Shown here in pieces: positions 17,701 through 21,302 of a DNA stretch of 21,302 bases (position 1 is its first letter; every line of letters starts with the position of its first letter). The position numbers and the translations under genes are program-made. Under the pieces are notes generated by a model, which ran no database searches, was not told the DNA's origin, and was given only the letters and a program-made list of their open reading frames with translations. The stretch lies in assembly GCA_964496595.1 (NCBI GenBank), contig CAZCAI010000083.1, positions 1 through 21,302 on the forward strand. Direction: 5' to 3'. The stretch comes from JAAAOZ01 sp964496595. GTDB lineage: Bacteria > Chloroflexota > Anaerolineae > B4-G1 > SLSP01.

Positions 17701-20260
17701 CCCGGACGATGGGCGCTGGACATGTGCGTGGAACATCAGCGGCGACGATGGGAACGACGGCGACGAGTTCGACCTGCGCGCCCGCGCCACCGACGGCTAC
17801 GGCCACGTCAGCGCGTGGACGTCTCCCTGGCGCACCGTCGTGCTGGATTCGACGCCGCCCACGCTCACGCTCGATGCCGAAGCGCGGGAGGCCGTAAGCA
17901 GACAATTGGTCGGGCCTGCGAGTTATCTGCTGACCGGCGTCTTCACCGACAGCCACAGTGCAGGCAGCGTTACCATCTGTCGCGACACAGCGGACGGCAC
18001 GCGCTGCGCCCCGGCGATCACCACCCTCAGCACCCAGGCGCCCACCGACACGGCGCGCCTGTACGACGACGTGCCCACTACACCTATAGCCATCGGCGCC
18101 ACGATTACCGGAGCCGCGTGCCTGACGCGCACCTTTGCCGTCAGCGACAGTTTCTTTGTCGGCGACGTGGACTTGGGCTTTACAGCCGCCATCTCCAACC
18201 GCGAAGAGCTGATGCTGGACCTCTTTTCGCCGGCCGGGACGAGTGCGCGCCTCATCGCCGGGCTAGGCCACGATGCTAACGTTTACGCAGATTACGACGT
18301 CTGGCTGGACGACGCCGCCGCTGGCGCCCTGCACAACAGCGCCGCCGACGACCCGACCGCGCCCTACTTTGACCGTAAAGCCCGCCCCGACGCGGCCTTG
18401 AGCGCGTTCAATGGCCAACCGGTCAGCGGCACGTGGACGCTGCGTATATGCGACCTGCTGCCGCCGGTCAACCAGGGCGATTACCATCGCGCCCGCCTCA
18501 GCCTGACGCCCCAGAGCAGCGCGCTCTCCTCGGCCGGGACGTGGGCCTACCGCCTGCCCACACCGGAGGGGATGGACGGCGTCACCCAGACCCTCACTAT
18601 CCACAGCATGGATGCTTTGGGCAACTGGCTTGCCGCGCCCCTCAGCCTGACTTACCGGCTGGACACCGTGGTCCCCGCGTTGACCGTGACCGCCGCCCTC
18701 ACGGAGGTCCATCTGGCGGCCCCGGCCCCGGTCTTGAGCGGGACGGTGCGCGACGCCGGCGGCCTGGAAGCGGTCTACCTGCGGGTGGACCCGCCGGACG
18801 GCGCTTCCTACCGCGATGCGGCCGCGGACGACGGCGAGAATTGGCGCTATACGCCCTGGCCCACGCAGCCGGGGACCTATACCCTGTGGCTGGAGGCCTA
18901 CGACCGGGCCGGCAACGTCCATGTGGAGGGGCCGCATCACGTTACCGCCGTCTACACGCCCGTGCAGGCTGTGGAAATCAGCGGCCCCACCCGCGTGCTG
19001 ACCGGCTACTCGGCGGTGCTCCATGCCGCCTACACCCCCACCGACGCCACCGGGGTCGAACTCCTGTGGGATAACGGCAGCACCGGCGACCGCGTCACAC
19101 ACGTCTGGCCGGAGGGGGTCTATACCGCCGTCGTCACCGCCACCGATGTGGGTGAAAATGTCGTGACTGCTGCCCACGCCGTCACCGTCGTCTGCCCGGT
19201 GGTGCAGTCCGTGCGCATAGACGGCCCGCCGACGGCGCTGACCGGGACGAGCATCACCCTCCACGGCGTCTACACCGCCACCGACGACATCACCAGCGGC
19301 GTTATCTTGAAGTGGGATAACGACACGTTCGGCAGTCGTGCAACTTACACTTGGACAAAGCTTGGAACCTACACTGTCGTCCTCACGGCGACGGGGGCAT
19401 GTGGTGCGCCCATCACGGCCACACATACCATTACAGTAACGGATGTTTGTACCCCGGTGCAGTCCGTCAGTATTGCTGGGCCGTCGTCGGCTCTCAGTGG
19501 TACGGAGGTCATTCTCAACGCGACGTACACGCCCGCCGATGCGACTGGCGTCTATGTGGAATGGGATAACGACACGTTCGGCAGTCGTGCAACTTACACT
19601 TGGACAAAGCTTGGAACCTACACTGTCGTCCTCACGGCGACGGGGGCATGTGGTGCGCCCATCACGGCCACACATACCATTACAGTAACGGATGTTTGTA
19701 CCCCGGTGCAGTCCGTCAGTATTGCTGGGCCGTCGTCGGCTCTCAGTGGTACGGAGGTCATTCTCAACGCGACGTACACGCCCGCCGATGCGACTGGCGT
19801 CTATGTGGAATGGGATAATGGCACGACCGGGCCTAGCGCGACCTATATCTGGCCGGCCGGCGTCCATACCGTCGTAGTTACCGCCACGGGTGTATGTGGT
19901 AGTCCGGTCAATGCTACACATATGATTACGGTTGAGGCTCTGCTCCCTAACTGTTCTGTGCCTTTGACCGGCGTGATTATCAACGGTCCCGTGACGGGGG
20001 TTACCGGAATCTCCTCTATCTTTACGGCTACAGTCGCCCCCATCACCGCGACGACGCCCATCACCTACACCTGGATGCCCACGCCGACCAACGGTCAGTA
20101 TCACACCACGGCCCAATATCAATGGGAGGCGCCCGGCGCTTACACCATCATGCTGACGGCGGAGAACTGCGGCGGGCCGGTCGCCGCCCCCCCGCGCGAG
20201 GTGATCATCGCAGAGTCGCCCTACCGCATCTATCTACCGCTGACCTTGCGCAACCACTGA
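5741..20260 (+). CDS. Giant modular surface/secreted protein (LolA-like, TSP3, LamG, Ig-like, P-domain, PKD; LPLTLR tail)
   Basis: The ATG at 5741 is chosen because AAAGGAG (5728-5734) lies just upstream and a signal peptide follows (KKIWFYFILILSVLSIPLVP, cleavage near residue 42). This gives about 4,839 codons. Approximate order: LolA/LppX-like module (45-260); two membrane helices (287-333); Asp-rich TSP3-like calcium-binding repeats (406-532, DSDGDGISDGDE); unassigned region; bundle of about five hydrophobic helices (1087-1265); second TSP3 cluster (1486-1610); propeller-like repeats (1740-2055); LamG domain (2066-2277); second LamG (2277-2750) split by a 256-residue insert; Ig-like domains (2800-3480); uncertain DOMON-like region; DUF11 (3795-3890); proprotein-convertase P-domain (4110-4260); PKD repeats (4404-4822); tail YRIYLPLTLRNH. 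These are adhesion and carbohydrate-binding folds with no visible catalytic domain, so attachment or cell-cell contact is the likely role. A 100-N gap interrupts the frame, so the exact length is unknown. Confidence 0.85.
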   Translation: MHQRTGEYKRLDFSFTVKKIWFYFILILSVLSIPLVPQIATARPAGGLAAVWQRARDVGTYRFSTDIRQTTVPQATVRNVGRESKTTRLYLEGETDLPARFLHFTLWTQGGSVLNAASGVDIKVEGDRAYARQGVQDWQEINNFTSMFAPQGDFMAFLSAAKNVEQGQDSARFTFDIDGRAYAAYMRDKMEKHLTETGELPPGISLDLTKQYVNMTGRGELWVDTNGYPLRQILHLHFPPRPDDQEIHAEVTVDFSGFDQGNESAAGNISRITHHTSRVMYHVSRFTPYLPILIAFCALCVLLITYTGSKKVYGVLAISLVISMLVTPLLQSVRADSFAEQQAIRTREAEVREQESDMQSTLQTVLTASDHNPNLDPLAVSQRANESANERVSELRFIDYALPAASDNSDHPNNDDNANDCDPDDPADNDDDGLTNGEECVLGTNPEVEDSDGDGISDGDEVRGFEYNGKMWHTDPLALDSNDDGLGDGVEWNAGRAEGDPPPDTDGDGDPDLFDRDNDGDGVPDDLDLSPYYRGDAVFTEDDPFLLIVDDLRPGMPTFIQFQLRPTDPDHLWYAFNVLDWPQGDLQGQIQDQDGATFYDEDTSTDRDPNDNGDVKLVPMLEIRTSGEPDNLPSRDDLKPYGIFVQELNDDGDKATYVPLQLVVDRIGDEHVAFAGKMRYLPAAEWGAAHQVRLVWLVKALVDVCEEYEDGRCVQYEEMNRVQVIHTYGDDWTLTGLDVREDHGADYDVIYEDPAVDDDLHDDSTLLYLTYGLEKTFLAGSDCEDIDDNGTPDDPDDDVCIAGDGERDITTAEIYRRWNRLTSTSTITERWGLDNHLTVVTTTYATLDEALYTLATTETINILEDHFTAVTPVTPTLLFAREQRYRGVNLDQSINDDDAVIQWSDDDARQLTLVLSEEDVPVEMIAGINWAPYRYKDDEWQAYPIEAYWDELHKRYTADLSGEYTDDDDPEAARGGAVIVGQLRYLSLYVGASNIVMSGEEILTQAGIQSYDTPLWANIVNYTRKAVFFVANQIVAYQIFQSTTIFKQIYAFMRQSRFGSFQEPSIGKLLRFGRAVKAQVAKWLSTVRGIKTFGAVAMGVIVLITAIIIGMTFLIKEYISGNRGAKIALAVVVGALLGYLTVVTPILKAINLVLATKAMDGISKLAATGKVLKTVTNLKGLAKAVAIVGLILAIGITWGVFIYTVVTNDIPANSVAFDMLLAQTIAATILTIILFAISLTLVGAILVAIVVLIDIILAILGTDWTICGFLTKVISKAIFSYELAIDIEADDLAKMGQLDSAIVHPEMGMVSGNEMEFSIPVTTTVIHKNPDDWRTRFYMWMYDKDQLRSTTFKYKLHPTSTTLSAELGDVSGDWHVSNRPRKLWGHRMYTGWKSDAPVTITTLKAGINSELDLKMTTAYAIPGVECWTLIIVIPWPPVYLPIPVCYEKGIDGSGSGTVGPIMFDVLPKTLDEFVDVAGWADGMVFRDADGDGLLAQAYGGNDPDDTTWDTDGDGLSDAWELERSSLPVDEGGQFFDPRNPDTDGDGLTDGEEARLGANPNHPDTDGDGISDYAEVVDGWTFTYAEGKSIRVYSDPLAADADGDGMDDLFERTLHTCPGCDPLENRFHPHVWNTSPIGLYTEVGDPDGVVRPTQSFVYTTTVANNVKPDLWVRGNTELDPALLTGGPLDMIFDIARDQSQPLYANLTVPSGASNQEIELTTSMAAQLHTPSVWAWDPDQSSQATVAAQPAGVAVTPVDGWTAPYVVVALENDRVYIYSATADSLVGGGQLAIGAAGDVSNAAPDVACNDDGVCLVVWTAHNGGDHTLRWRRVLPTAQLTGTVESAAAPAGAQTTGGAVAAGGSGFLAVWAVGDAVSRTLVAGAINEYGAVSSPTLTLDRGLVGGMDVTYAFDRYHVVWERDGDLYAAQVYGAQVTTATVAASAAIEAEPRIAYDPLSQRSLVVYRRATGDASPTLLARTFAGGHVGAPTTLAQTGALDASMSPAVSADPLNGGWVVAWRPESSGNNSIRYQAVGMNGELRGRTQALWAGRYTPVLDIACAAPRPAAQFRFDEDAGVTEFADISGFGNDGYCVDDANYDCPLSGVGGKNGNAVRFDGTGDIDQISVPLDASESAYAAALWFKASCQTCGMFEVSNDTVPGAGGYAADRSLYLKNGDVCARLGSENGERICSAGANYGDGAWHQVVHTFGGAVGGQRLYVDGELVASGQRDVSDFDGGDRLRVGYGEHGYGGAFTGIIDALSVYPRALSDGEIRDAYRDALVIYPFDEPEGATRFENVAHNGYGASCAPLTGGDERGGCPTAGLGGRAYAAVEFDGVNNALIVGNQENTVAEYVYDFESGVPAEWSHTTRATTPQGDRTFLGRLGNDTVTLALSNLPGHDRIEVEFDLFIIDSWDGNETINDHGPDYWSWYADGTQQLRTTFSNLNPPYHYQFYPDEPWTPSGVTLEGTTNWLGSRHTWHFSQDEPNIEPNIYNLWDQDVGSDTVARSYSYHDYSGWSGTCDGKQYARNGSACQGLDGDSIRVWAAANPGGTGAAERNALGYDRDTVYHLEQSFDHITDTFQLRFEGANLEALDNESWGLDNVRVRVINRNVPLMNTSFTAAFWAKRAQSGESTCFISQGSGAPNEDLCIGFLTSDRFVFTFGGSGSELLTPNAYTDADWRHWAVTYDADTATRTIYRDGRQVAQDTAPAAYQGSGELRIGKAFYDHNYNGRLDELAIWRDALTAAEIETLYEKVKALDDSVTECVLPRAMQGESKLYVNRLAVRETTTFLGKAEQETRDTLTIDRTPPTSTITSLANGQRINVTGTLIIGGESRDNTFVTGVDVRVDGGAWEAAEGAETWTYAWDTSGLVEGDHTLESRATDAGGNLETSFASVTVNIDRTPAQLAADAPPQTANQDGNGNWIVPLSGTVADVNSDTVEVLLQGRAGAAAGFGWQPATIIGSNWSIDYRLSDFDKDNRALTNPTGVYTLSLRAVDLPGNWTPEAGYAPLVELDNTAPETALTFPFTDTGALTDTARFITGIITDVGSVVYGAGGVEIALVDSEAEDDPPVFDWQDALLMSPGAITSTWAYTLPADMEGFYEIYVRGTXXXXXXXXXXXXXXXXXXXXXXXXXXXXXXXXXXYDAAGRHSQTALSESVIVRLLDSAIFTPTDGIVLTTTDSFNLEGRAVAAPYQVDVITVTINGAVWQTHNYGGGLTQHWIDLFDPAAYNPPGDGRYRFLSVVRERNNLDGNREQTLLHPITVTVDSLPPSTPTFTTTVFTTAHQAETWPVFLTGVVTDIVGLDRVETNRQNEGWIRAAHDGTTWRARWTHDDSESDNVTYTVSVRAVDLVSRTAQATETITFDVVPPAFVTPTLSYRDPLNPLLYHPVVPGQIITDSHTLRVTWLPSSDGAGVRGYDAGWTMSPTATADLSYIAHSGAAAYTVTQNIGEAQTVYARVVPIDNHGNRQEQAEGPVYVDSPLTPDIITMGGRETRPYHGWMESGCSLMGVDRRIETHAFDGASLDEPQRFYATWDESAFRMAWEGANWDYEGDLFVYFDTVAGGAEMLYDPYTATVTNTTIYLPGNIPPVDTSAWPEFAQVHHQQILTPLLNVAMQADALLWVQSSTTATLMHWNGSAWVSPTLLSADHYRWNAGLTDLYLPFSPTLGITQPATTALNLLAVASEENALRLWATSPDRNLVSSERVVNPTAGLATKQEHLFALTHPYRWISLGSGICPNDPLMGWTGETFPESDLRVDLSATPVGATYALMGEDLYHQWRAFYQDEGPEERQFDFLDHNHPPLGHGDTVTYTLTVANRGPSDAEGVKVLVSAHYALSLPGATQDADGYREYKLVDVGNVASGANVSAKITGTVDVESNWRYDQCLLAHSADICRPLQEWATLTGMVFDARTPLTLTAGLPTEPAWEWLWADHRVDNAPPQYVGIDSPLSVVAPLSNTVHGYASDPSGVPLLEVQVRDPLSATTIITCTDPTPDDGRWTCAWNISGDDGNDGDEFDLRARATDGYGHVSAWTSPWRTVVLDSTPPTLTLDAEAREAVSRQLVGPASYLLTGVFTDSHSAGSVTICRDTADGTRCAPAITTLSTQAPTDTARLYDDVPTTPIAIGATITGAACLTRTFAVSDSFFVGDVDLGFTAAISNREELMLDLFSPAGTSARLIAGLGHDANVYADYDVWLDDAAAGALHNSAADDPTAPYFDRKARPDAALSAFNGQPVSGTWTLRICDLLPPVNQGDYHRARLSLTPQSSALSSAGTWAYRLPTPEGMDGVTQTLTIHSMDALGNWLAAPLSLTYRLDTVVPALTVTAALTEVHLAAPAPVLSGTVRDAGGLEAVYLRVDPPDGASYRDAAADDGENWRYTPWPTQPGTYTLWLEAYDRAGNVHVEGPHHVTAVYTPVQAVEISGPTRVLTGYSAVLHAAYTPTDATGVELLWDNGSTGDRVTHVWPEGVYTAVVTATDVGENVVTAAHAVTVVCPVVQSVRIDGPPTALTGTSITLHGVYTATDDITSGVILKWDNDTFGSRATYTWTKLGTYTVVLTATGACGAPITATHTITVTDVCTPVQSVSIAGPSSALSGTEVILNATYTPADATGVYVEWDNDTFGSRATYTWTKLGTYTVVLTATGACGAPITATHTITVTDVCTPVQSVSIAGPSSALSGTEVILNATYTPADATGVYVEWDNGTTGPSATYIWPAGVHTVVVTATGVCGSPVNATHMITVEALLPNCSVPLTGVIINGPVTGVTGISSIFTATVAPITATTPITYTWMPTPTNGQYHTTAQYQWEAPGAYTIMLTAENCGGPVAAPPREVIIAESPYRIYLPLTLRNH
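6552..6600. repeat. Seven tandem heptamers inside the giant gene
   Basis: Consecutive 7-nt units GTATCAC, GCATCAT, ACATCAC, GTGTTAT, GTATCAC, GTGTCAC, GCTTTAC encode SRITHHTSRVMYHVSRFT. They lie between the LolA-like module and the first membrane hairpin. The array is in frame (49 nt within a continuous ORF) and looks like a short tandemly repeated sequence that has become a linker. Confidence 0.7.
6880..6927. repeat. Six tandem octamers inside the giant gene
   Basis: 8-nt units GAGTCAGC, GAGCCAAC, GAGTCAGC, GAATGAGC, GAGTCAGC, GAGTTGCG encode SQRANESANERVSEL. Three units equal eight codons, so the peptide also has an eight-residue period. The array sits between the membrane hairpin and the first Asp-rich cluster. 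Confidence 0.65.
12654..12684. repeat. In-frame C6/G7/G7 palindromic insertion in the second LamG domain
   Basis: Six C (12654-12659), seven G (12665-12671) and seven G (12678-12684) form a hairpin-capable block. It encodes APLTGGDERGGCP. Compared with the first LamG domain (DCPLSGVGGKNGNAVRFDG), the second (CPTAGLGGRAYAAVEFDG) is several residues longer exactly here, which suggests an inserted small repeat. Confidence 0.45.
15058..15157. other. Assembly gap of 100 N inside the giant gene
   Basis: Exactly 100 undetermined bases, a conventional scaffold spacer. The reading frame happens to continue across it (phase is the same on both sides), but real size and content are unknown. Both flanks read like closing strands of Ig-like domains (EIYVRGT on the left, YDAAGRHSQTALSESVIV on the right), so repeat units may be missing. 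Confidence 0.95.
19313..19818 (+). repeat. Exact 249-bp tandem duplication of a PKD repeat
   Basis: Bases 19313-19561 are repeated without a difference at 19562-19810, and the match continues through TGGGATAA at 19811-19818. The period is 83 codons, so the frame is kept and one PKD-like domain (WDNDTFGSRATYTWTKLGTY...) is duplicated. The 8-bp TGGGATAA present at both boundaries and again after the second copy could have mediated the duplication. Confidence 0.9.
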
Positions 20261-20268
20261 CGAGTGTA

Positions 20269-20850
20269 TTGATCTTGGCGACGACGGCCTGGCTGGCGAT
20301 GGACATCGCGGGCGCGGCGTCCTCGCCGGAAGATATTGTGGGTCTTTTGGATTTTGCCGGGCAACCCCCTCAGCCGCCCTAAAAGTAGTCAAGAATTACG
20401 TGTTTGTGGGGATCACAGACCTTTTTCACGTCGCTACCAGGTTGCGGGTGGGAATAACACAATTGCACCCGGCGAATTCCTGAAGAGCCGATATTGTGCA
20501 GCGCGCGCTCTGGCGCGTCGAGGAGGCCAGCAGCTATCGCTTCACCGCCGATGTTGAGTAGACGATGGTCCCGCGCCCGTTGCCGGAGATGATTGGGCAG
20601 CGCTCGCAGCGCTTCGAACTTCGCCTTGAGGGCGAAGCCCTGGCCCTCGACTACGTCCGCATGCAGGTCGTCGCCGAGGCCCTGAGCGATATCGGCGTGC
20701 TGACGCTCATCCAGACGGACGCGGGCACTTTCATCCAGGTAGATGGCGAACTTGAGCCGGCCGAGAATCCCTACGCCACGGCCGCGACCACCGGCGACTA
20801 TCTCAAATTCTTGGCGGCGGCCAAAAACGTCCAGTTTCTGGATGATATAC
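20269..20850 (+). pseudogene. Decayed paralogue of the giant protein's N-terminal LolA-like module
   Basis: Beginning just after the giant gene's stop, a frame reads VLILATTAWLAMDIAGAA (signal-peptide core), then SSPEDIV at 20340. If the 149-bp insertion plus one copy of its flanking repeat is removed, the frame continues exactly: SSPEDIV-QRALWRVEEASSYRFTADVE. It then meets a TAG at 20559-20561 where the giant protein has Gln (YRFSTDIRQTTVP against YRFTADVE-stop-TMVP), a one-base CAG to TAG change. Downstream the similarity continues (RLEGEALAL; GDYLKFLAAAKNV against GDFMAFLSAAKNV) and ends near 20850. There is no convincing start codon or ribosome-binding site, and the rest of the module is lost. 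It is a clear ancestral tandem paralogue inactivated by insertion, nonsense mutation and truncation. Confidence 0.8.
20341..20489. mobile_element. 149-bp MITE-like element with terminal inverted repeats and 9-bp target duplication
   Basis: The element is bracketed by GATATTGTG at 20332-20340 and 20490-20498. Its left end GGTCTTTTGGATTTTGCCGG matches the reverse complement of its right end, GGCTCTTCAGGAATTCGCCG, at about 17 of 22 positions with one gap. It carries no transposase. Deleting the element and one GATATTGTG restores an open reading frame, which shows that it is an insertion. The ends and the 8-9 bp duplication are reminiscent of ISL3-type elements; that family link is from memory and tentative. 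It would need a transposase supplied elsewhere in the genome. Confidence 0.75.
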
Positions 20851-20877
20851 CAGCAGTTCCAATTATGGGTTTAGTCC

Positions 20878-21006
20878 ATCCCGTTTGTAAACAGAGCGGG
20901 GGTGTTGAAGAGGGAGATCTGCCAGGTTGACAAGGTGGCCAGCAAGGTACGCTGGTATGAAAGTGACGTGGTGGACTTTGCCGAAGCCGCTGACGGCCCT
21001 GGATGA
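20878..21006 (+). pseudogene. C-terminal fragment of an unidentified gene, possibly an excisionase-type HTH
   Basis: A frame open from 20878 to the TGA at 21004 reads PFVNRAGVLKREICQVDKVA, then SKVRWYESDVVDFAEAADG. The end (RWYESDVVDFAE) resembles the last strand and helix of MerR/AlpA-type excisionase domains, but the recognition helix is not clearly present. It has no start codon and abuts the end of the decayed paralogue. Function uncertain. Confidence 0.25.
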
Positions 21007-21014
21007 CAGGGGAA

Positions 21015-21050
21015 CACACCGCCTTCAGTAGTTCCTGAGGCGGTAGTGTG
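21015..21050. terminator. Hairpin between converging gene fragments
   Basis: CCGCCT (21019-21024) pairs with AGGCGG (21038-21043), extended by CAG/CTG inside and by CACA/TGTG outside a 3-nt bulge. There is no T-run. It lies between the plus-strand fragment ending at 21006 and the minus-strand fragment ending at 21083, so it may be a two-way terminator or an end of a mobile element. Confidence 0.3.
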
Positions 21051-21082
21051 CGTGAGGTCCCTGAGCTTCGCCCTTGAGGTCA

Positions 21083-21302
21083 TCAAAGAGGACCGGGCAG
21101 GAGCTCACGTCCCACGGCCATGAAGTGCAGCAACGCGCTCCAACTATCAAACAGCAGATAGCGCAACAAGGCGCGGAGGTCTTGGAAGAAGGTGTCCCGC
21201 CGGCCTGCGTCTTCTCGCAGGCGACGATAGATCTTGTTAGAGAGATGGGGGCATGGTTCAAAACTCCAGGGAGTTAGATTGACACTTTTTGGCGCTCTGG
21301 GG
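21083..21302 (-). CDS. C-terminal part of an unidentified protein, possibly a transposase
   Basis: On the minus strand a frame enters from the right edge of the window and ends at TGA (21083-21085). Its roughly 72 residues include NLTPWSFEPCPHLSN, IYRRLREDAGRRDTFFQDL and RALLRYLLFDSWSALLHFMA, then GRELLPGPL. The amphipathic Arg/Leu-rich helix with DSWSALLHFM looks like the C-terminus of an insertion-sequence transposase, which fits the debris-rich neighbourhood, but no catalytic motif lies in the visible part. The rest is beyond the window. Confidence 0.4.
   Translation of the reverse strand, partial: PRAPKSVNLTPWSFEPCPHLSNKIYRRLREDAGRRDTFFQDLRALLRYLLFDSWSALLHFMAVGRELLPGPL

Noticed and set aside
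18263..20122. A 619-codon minus-strand open frame
   Set aside because: Antisense of P-domain and PKD repeats; its own repeats mirror the 249-bp duplication and composition is unlike a protein (strings of R, G, H).
1..21302. tRNA or rRNA genes
   Set aside because: No cloverleaf-type arms with a TTCGA-type loop and no rRNA-like conserved blocks were recognised on either strand.

Overview
The window is GC-rich bacterial DNA, probably from a member of the Chloroflexota (Anaerolineae-like). That is an inference. It rests on very large secreted multidomain proteins ending in an (I/F)(Y/F)LP(V/L)xL(R/Q) tail, short 7- and 8-nt tandem repeats inside and between genes, and abundant small palindromes. 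A run of exactly 100 N at 15058-15157 shows it is a scaffolded draft or metagenome assembly.

Layout. (1) 1-1273: a CRISPR array with a 37-bp repeat ending GAAAC and spacers of mostly 38-51 bp. Two spacer positions hold an identical 90-bp multi-hairpin palindromic element. To the right the array dissolves into a mosaic of repeat fragments and palindromes; in three units a hairpin sits inside the loop of the repeat. (2) 1322-1361: a strong intrinsic terminator, then about 480 bp of non-coding DNA rich in palindromes and heptamers, with a plausible promoter. (3) 1839-2687: cas6, the crRNA-processing endoribonuclease, the only cas gene visible. (4) 2780-3248, minus strand: a frameshifted gene of unknown function. 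(5) 3401-5047: a secreted right-handed beta-helix protein. (6) 5308-5721: the C-terminal remnant of a Calx-beta protein. (7) 5741-20260: one gene of about 4,839 codons for a giant modular surface or secreted protein. Its order is signal peptide, LolA-like N-terminal module, two-helix membrane hairpin, Asp-rich calcium-binding repeats, membrane-helix bundle, second Asp-rich cluster, propeller-like region, LamG domains, Ig-like domains, DUF11, P-domain, PKD repeats and C-terminal tail. (8) 20261-21302: a graveyard. It holds a decayed paralogue of the giant protein's N-terminal module, broken by a 149-bp MITE-like insertion with 9-bp flanking repeats and by a nonsense codon, followed by fragments of two other genes.

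How it works together. The array and Cas6 form the visible part of an adaptive immunity locus; effector and adaptation genes are not in the window. The beta-helix protein, the Calx-beta remnant and the giant protein are on one strand and share the C-terminal tail, so they probably use the same export or anchoring route. The most unusual structure is the invasion of CRISPR repeats and spacer positions by palindromic elements whose stems show compensatory base changes between copies.
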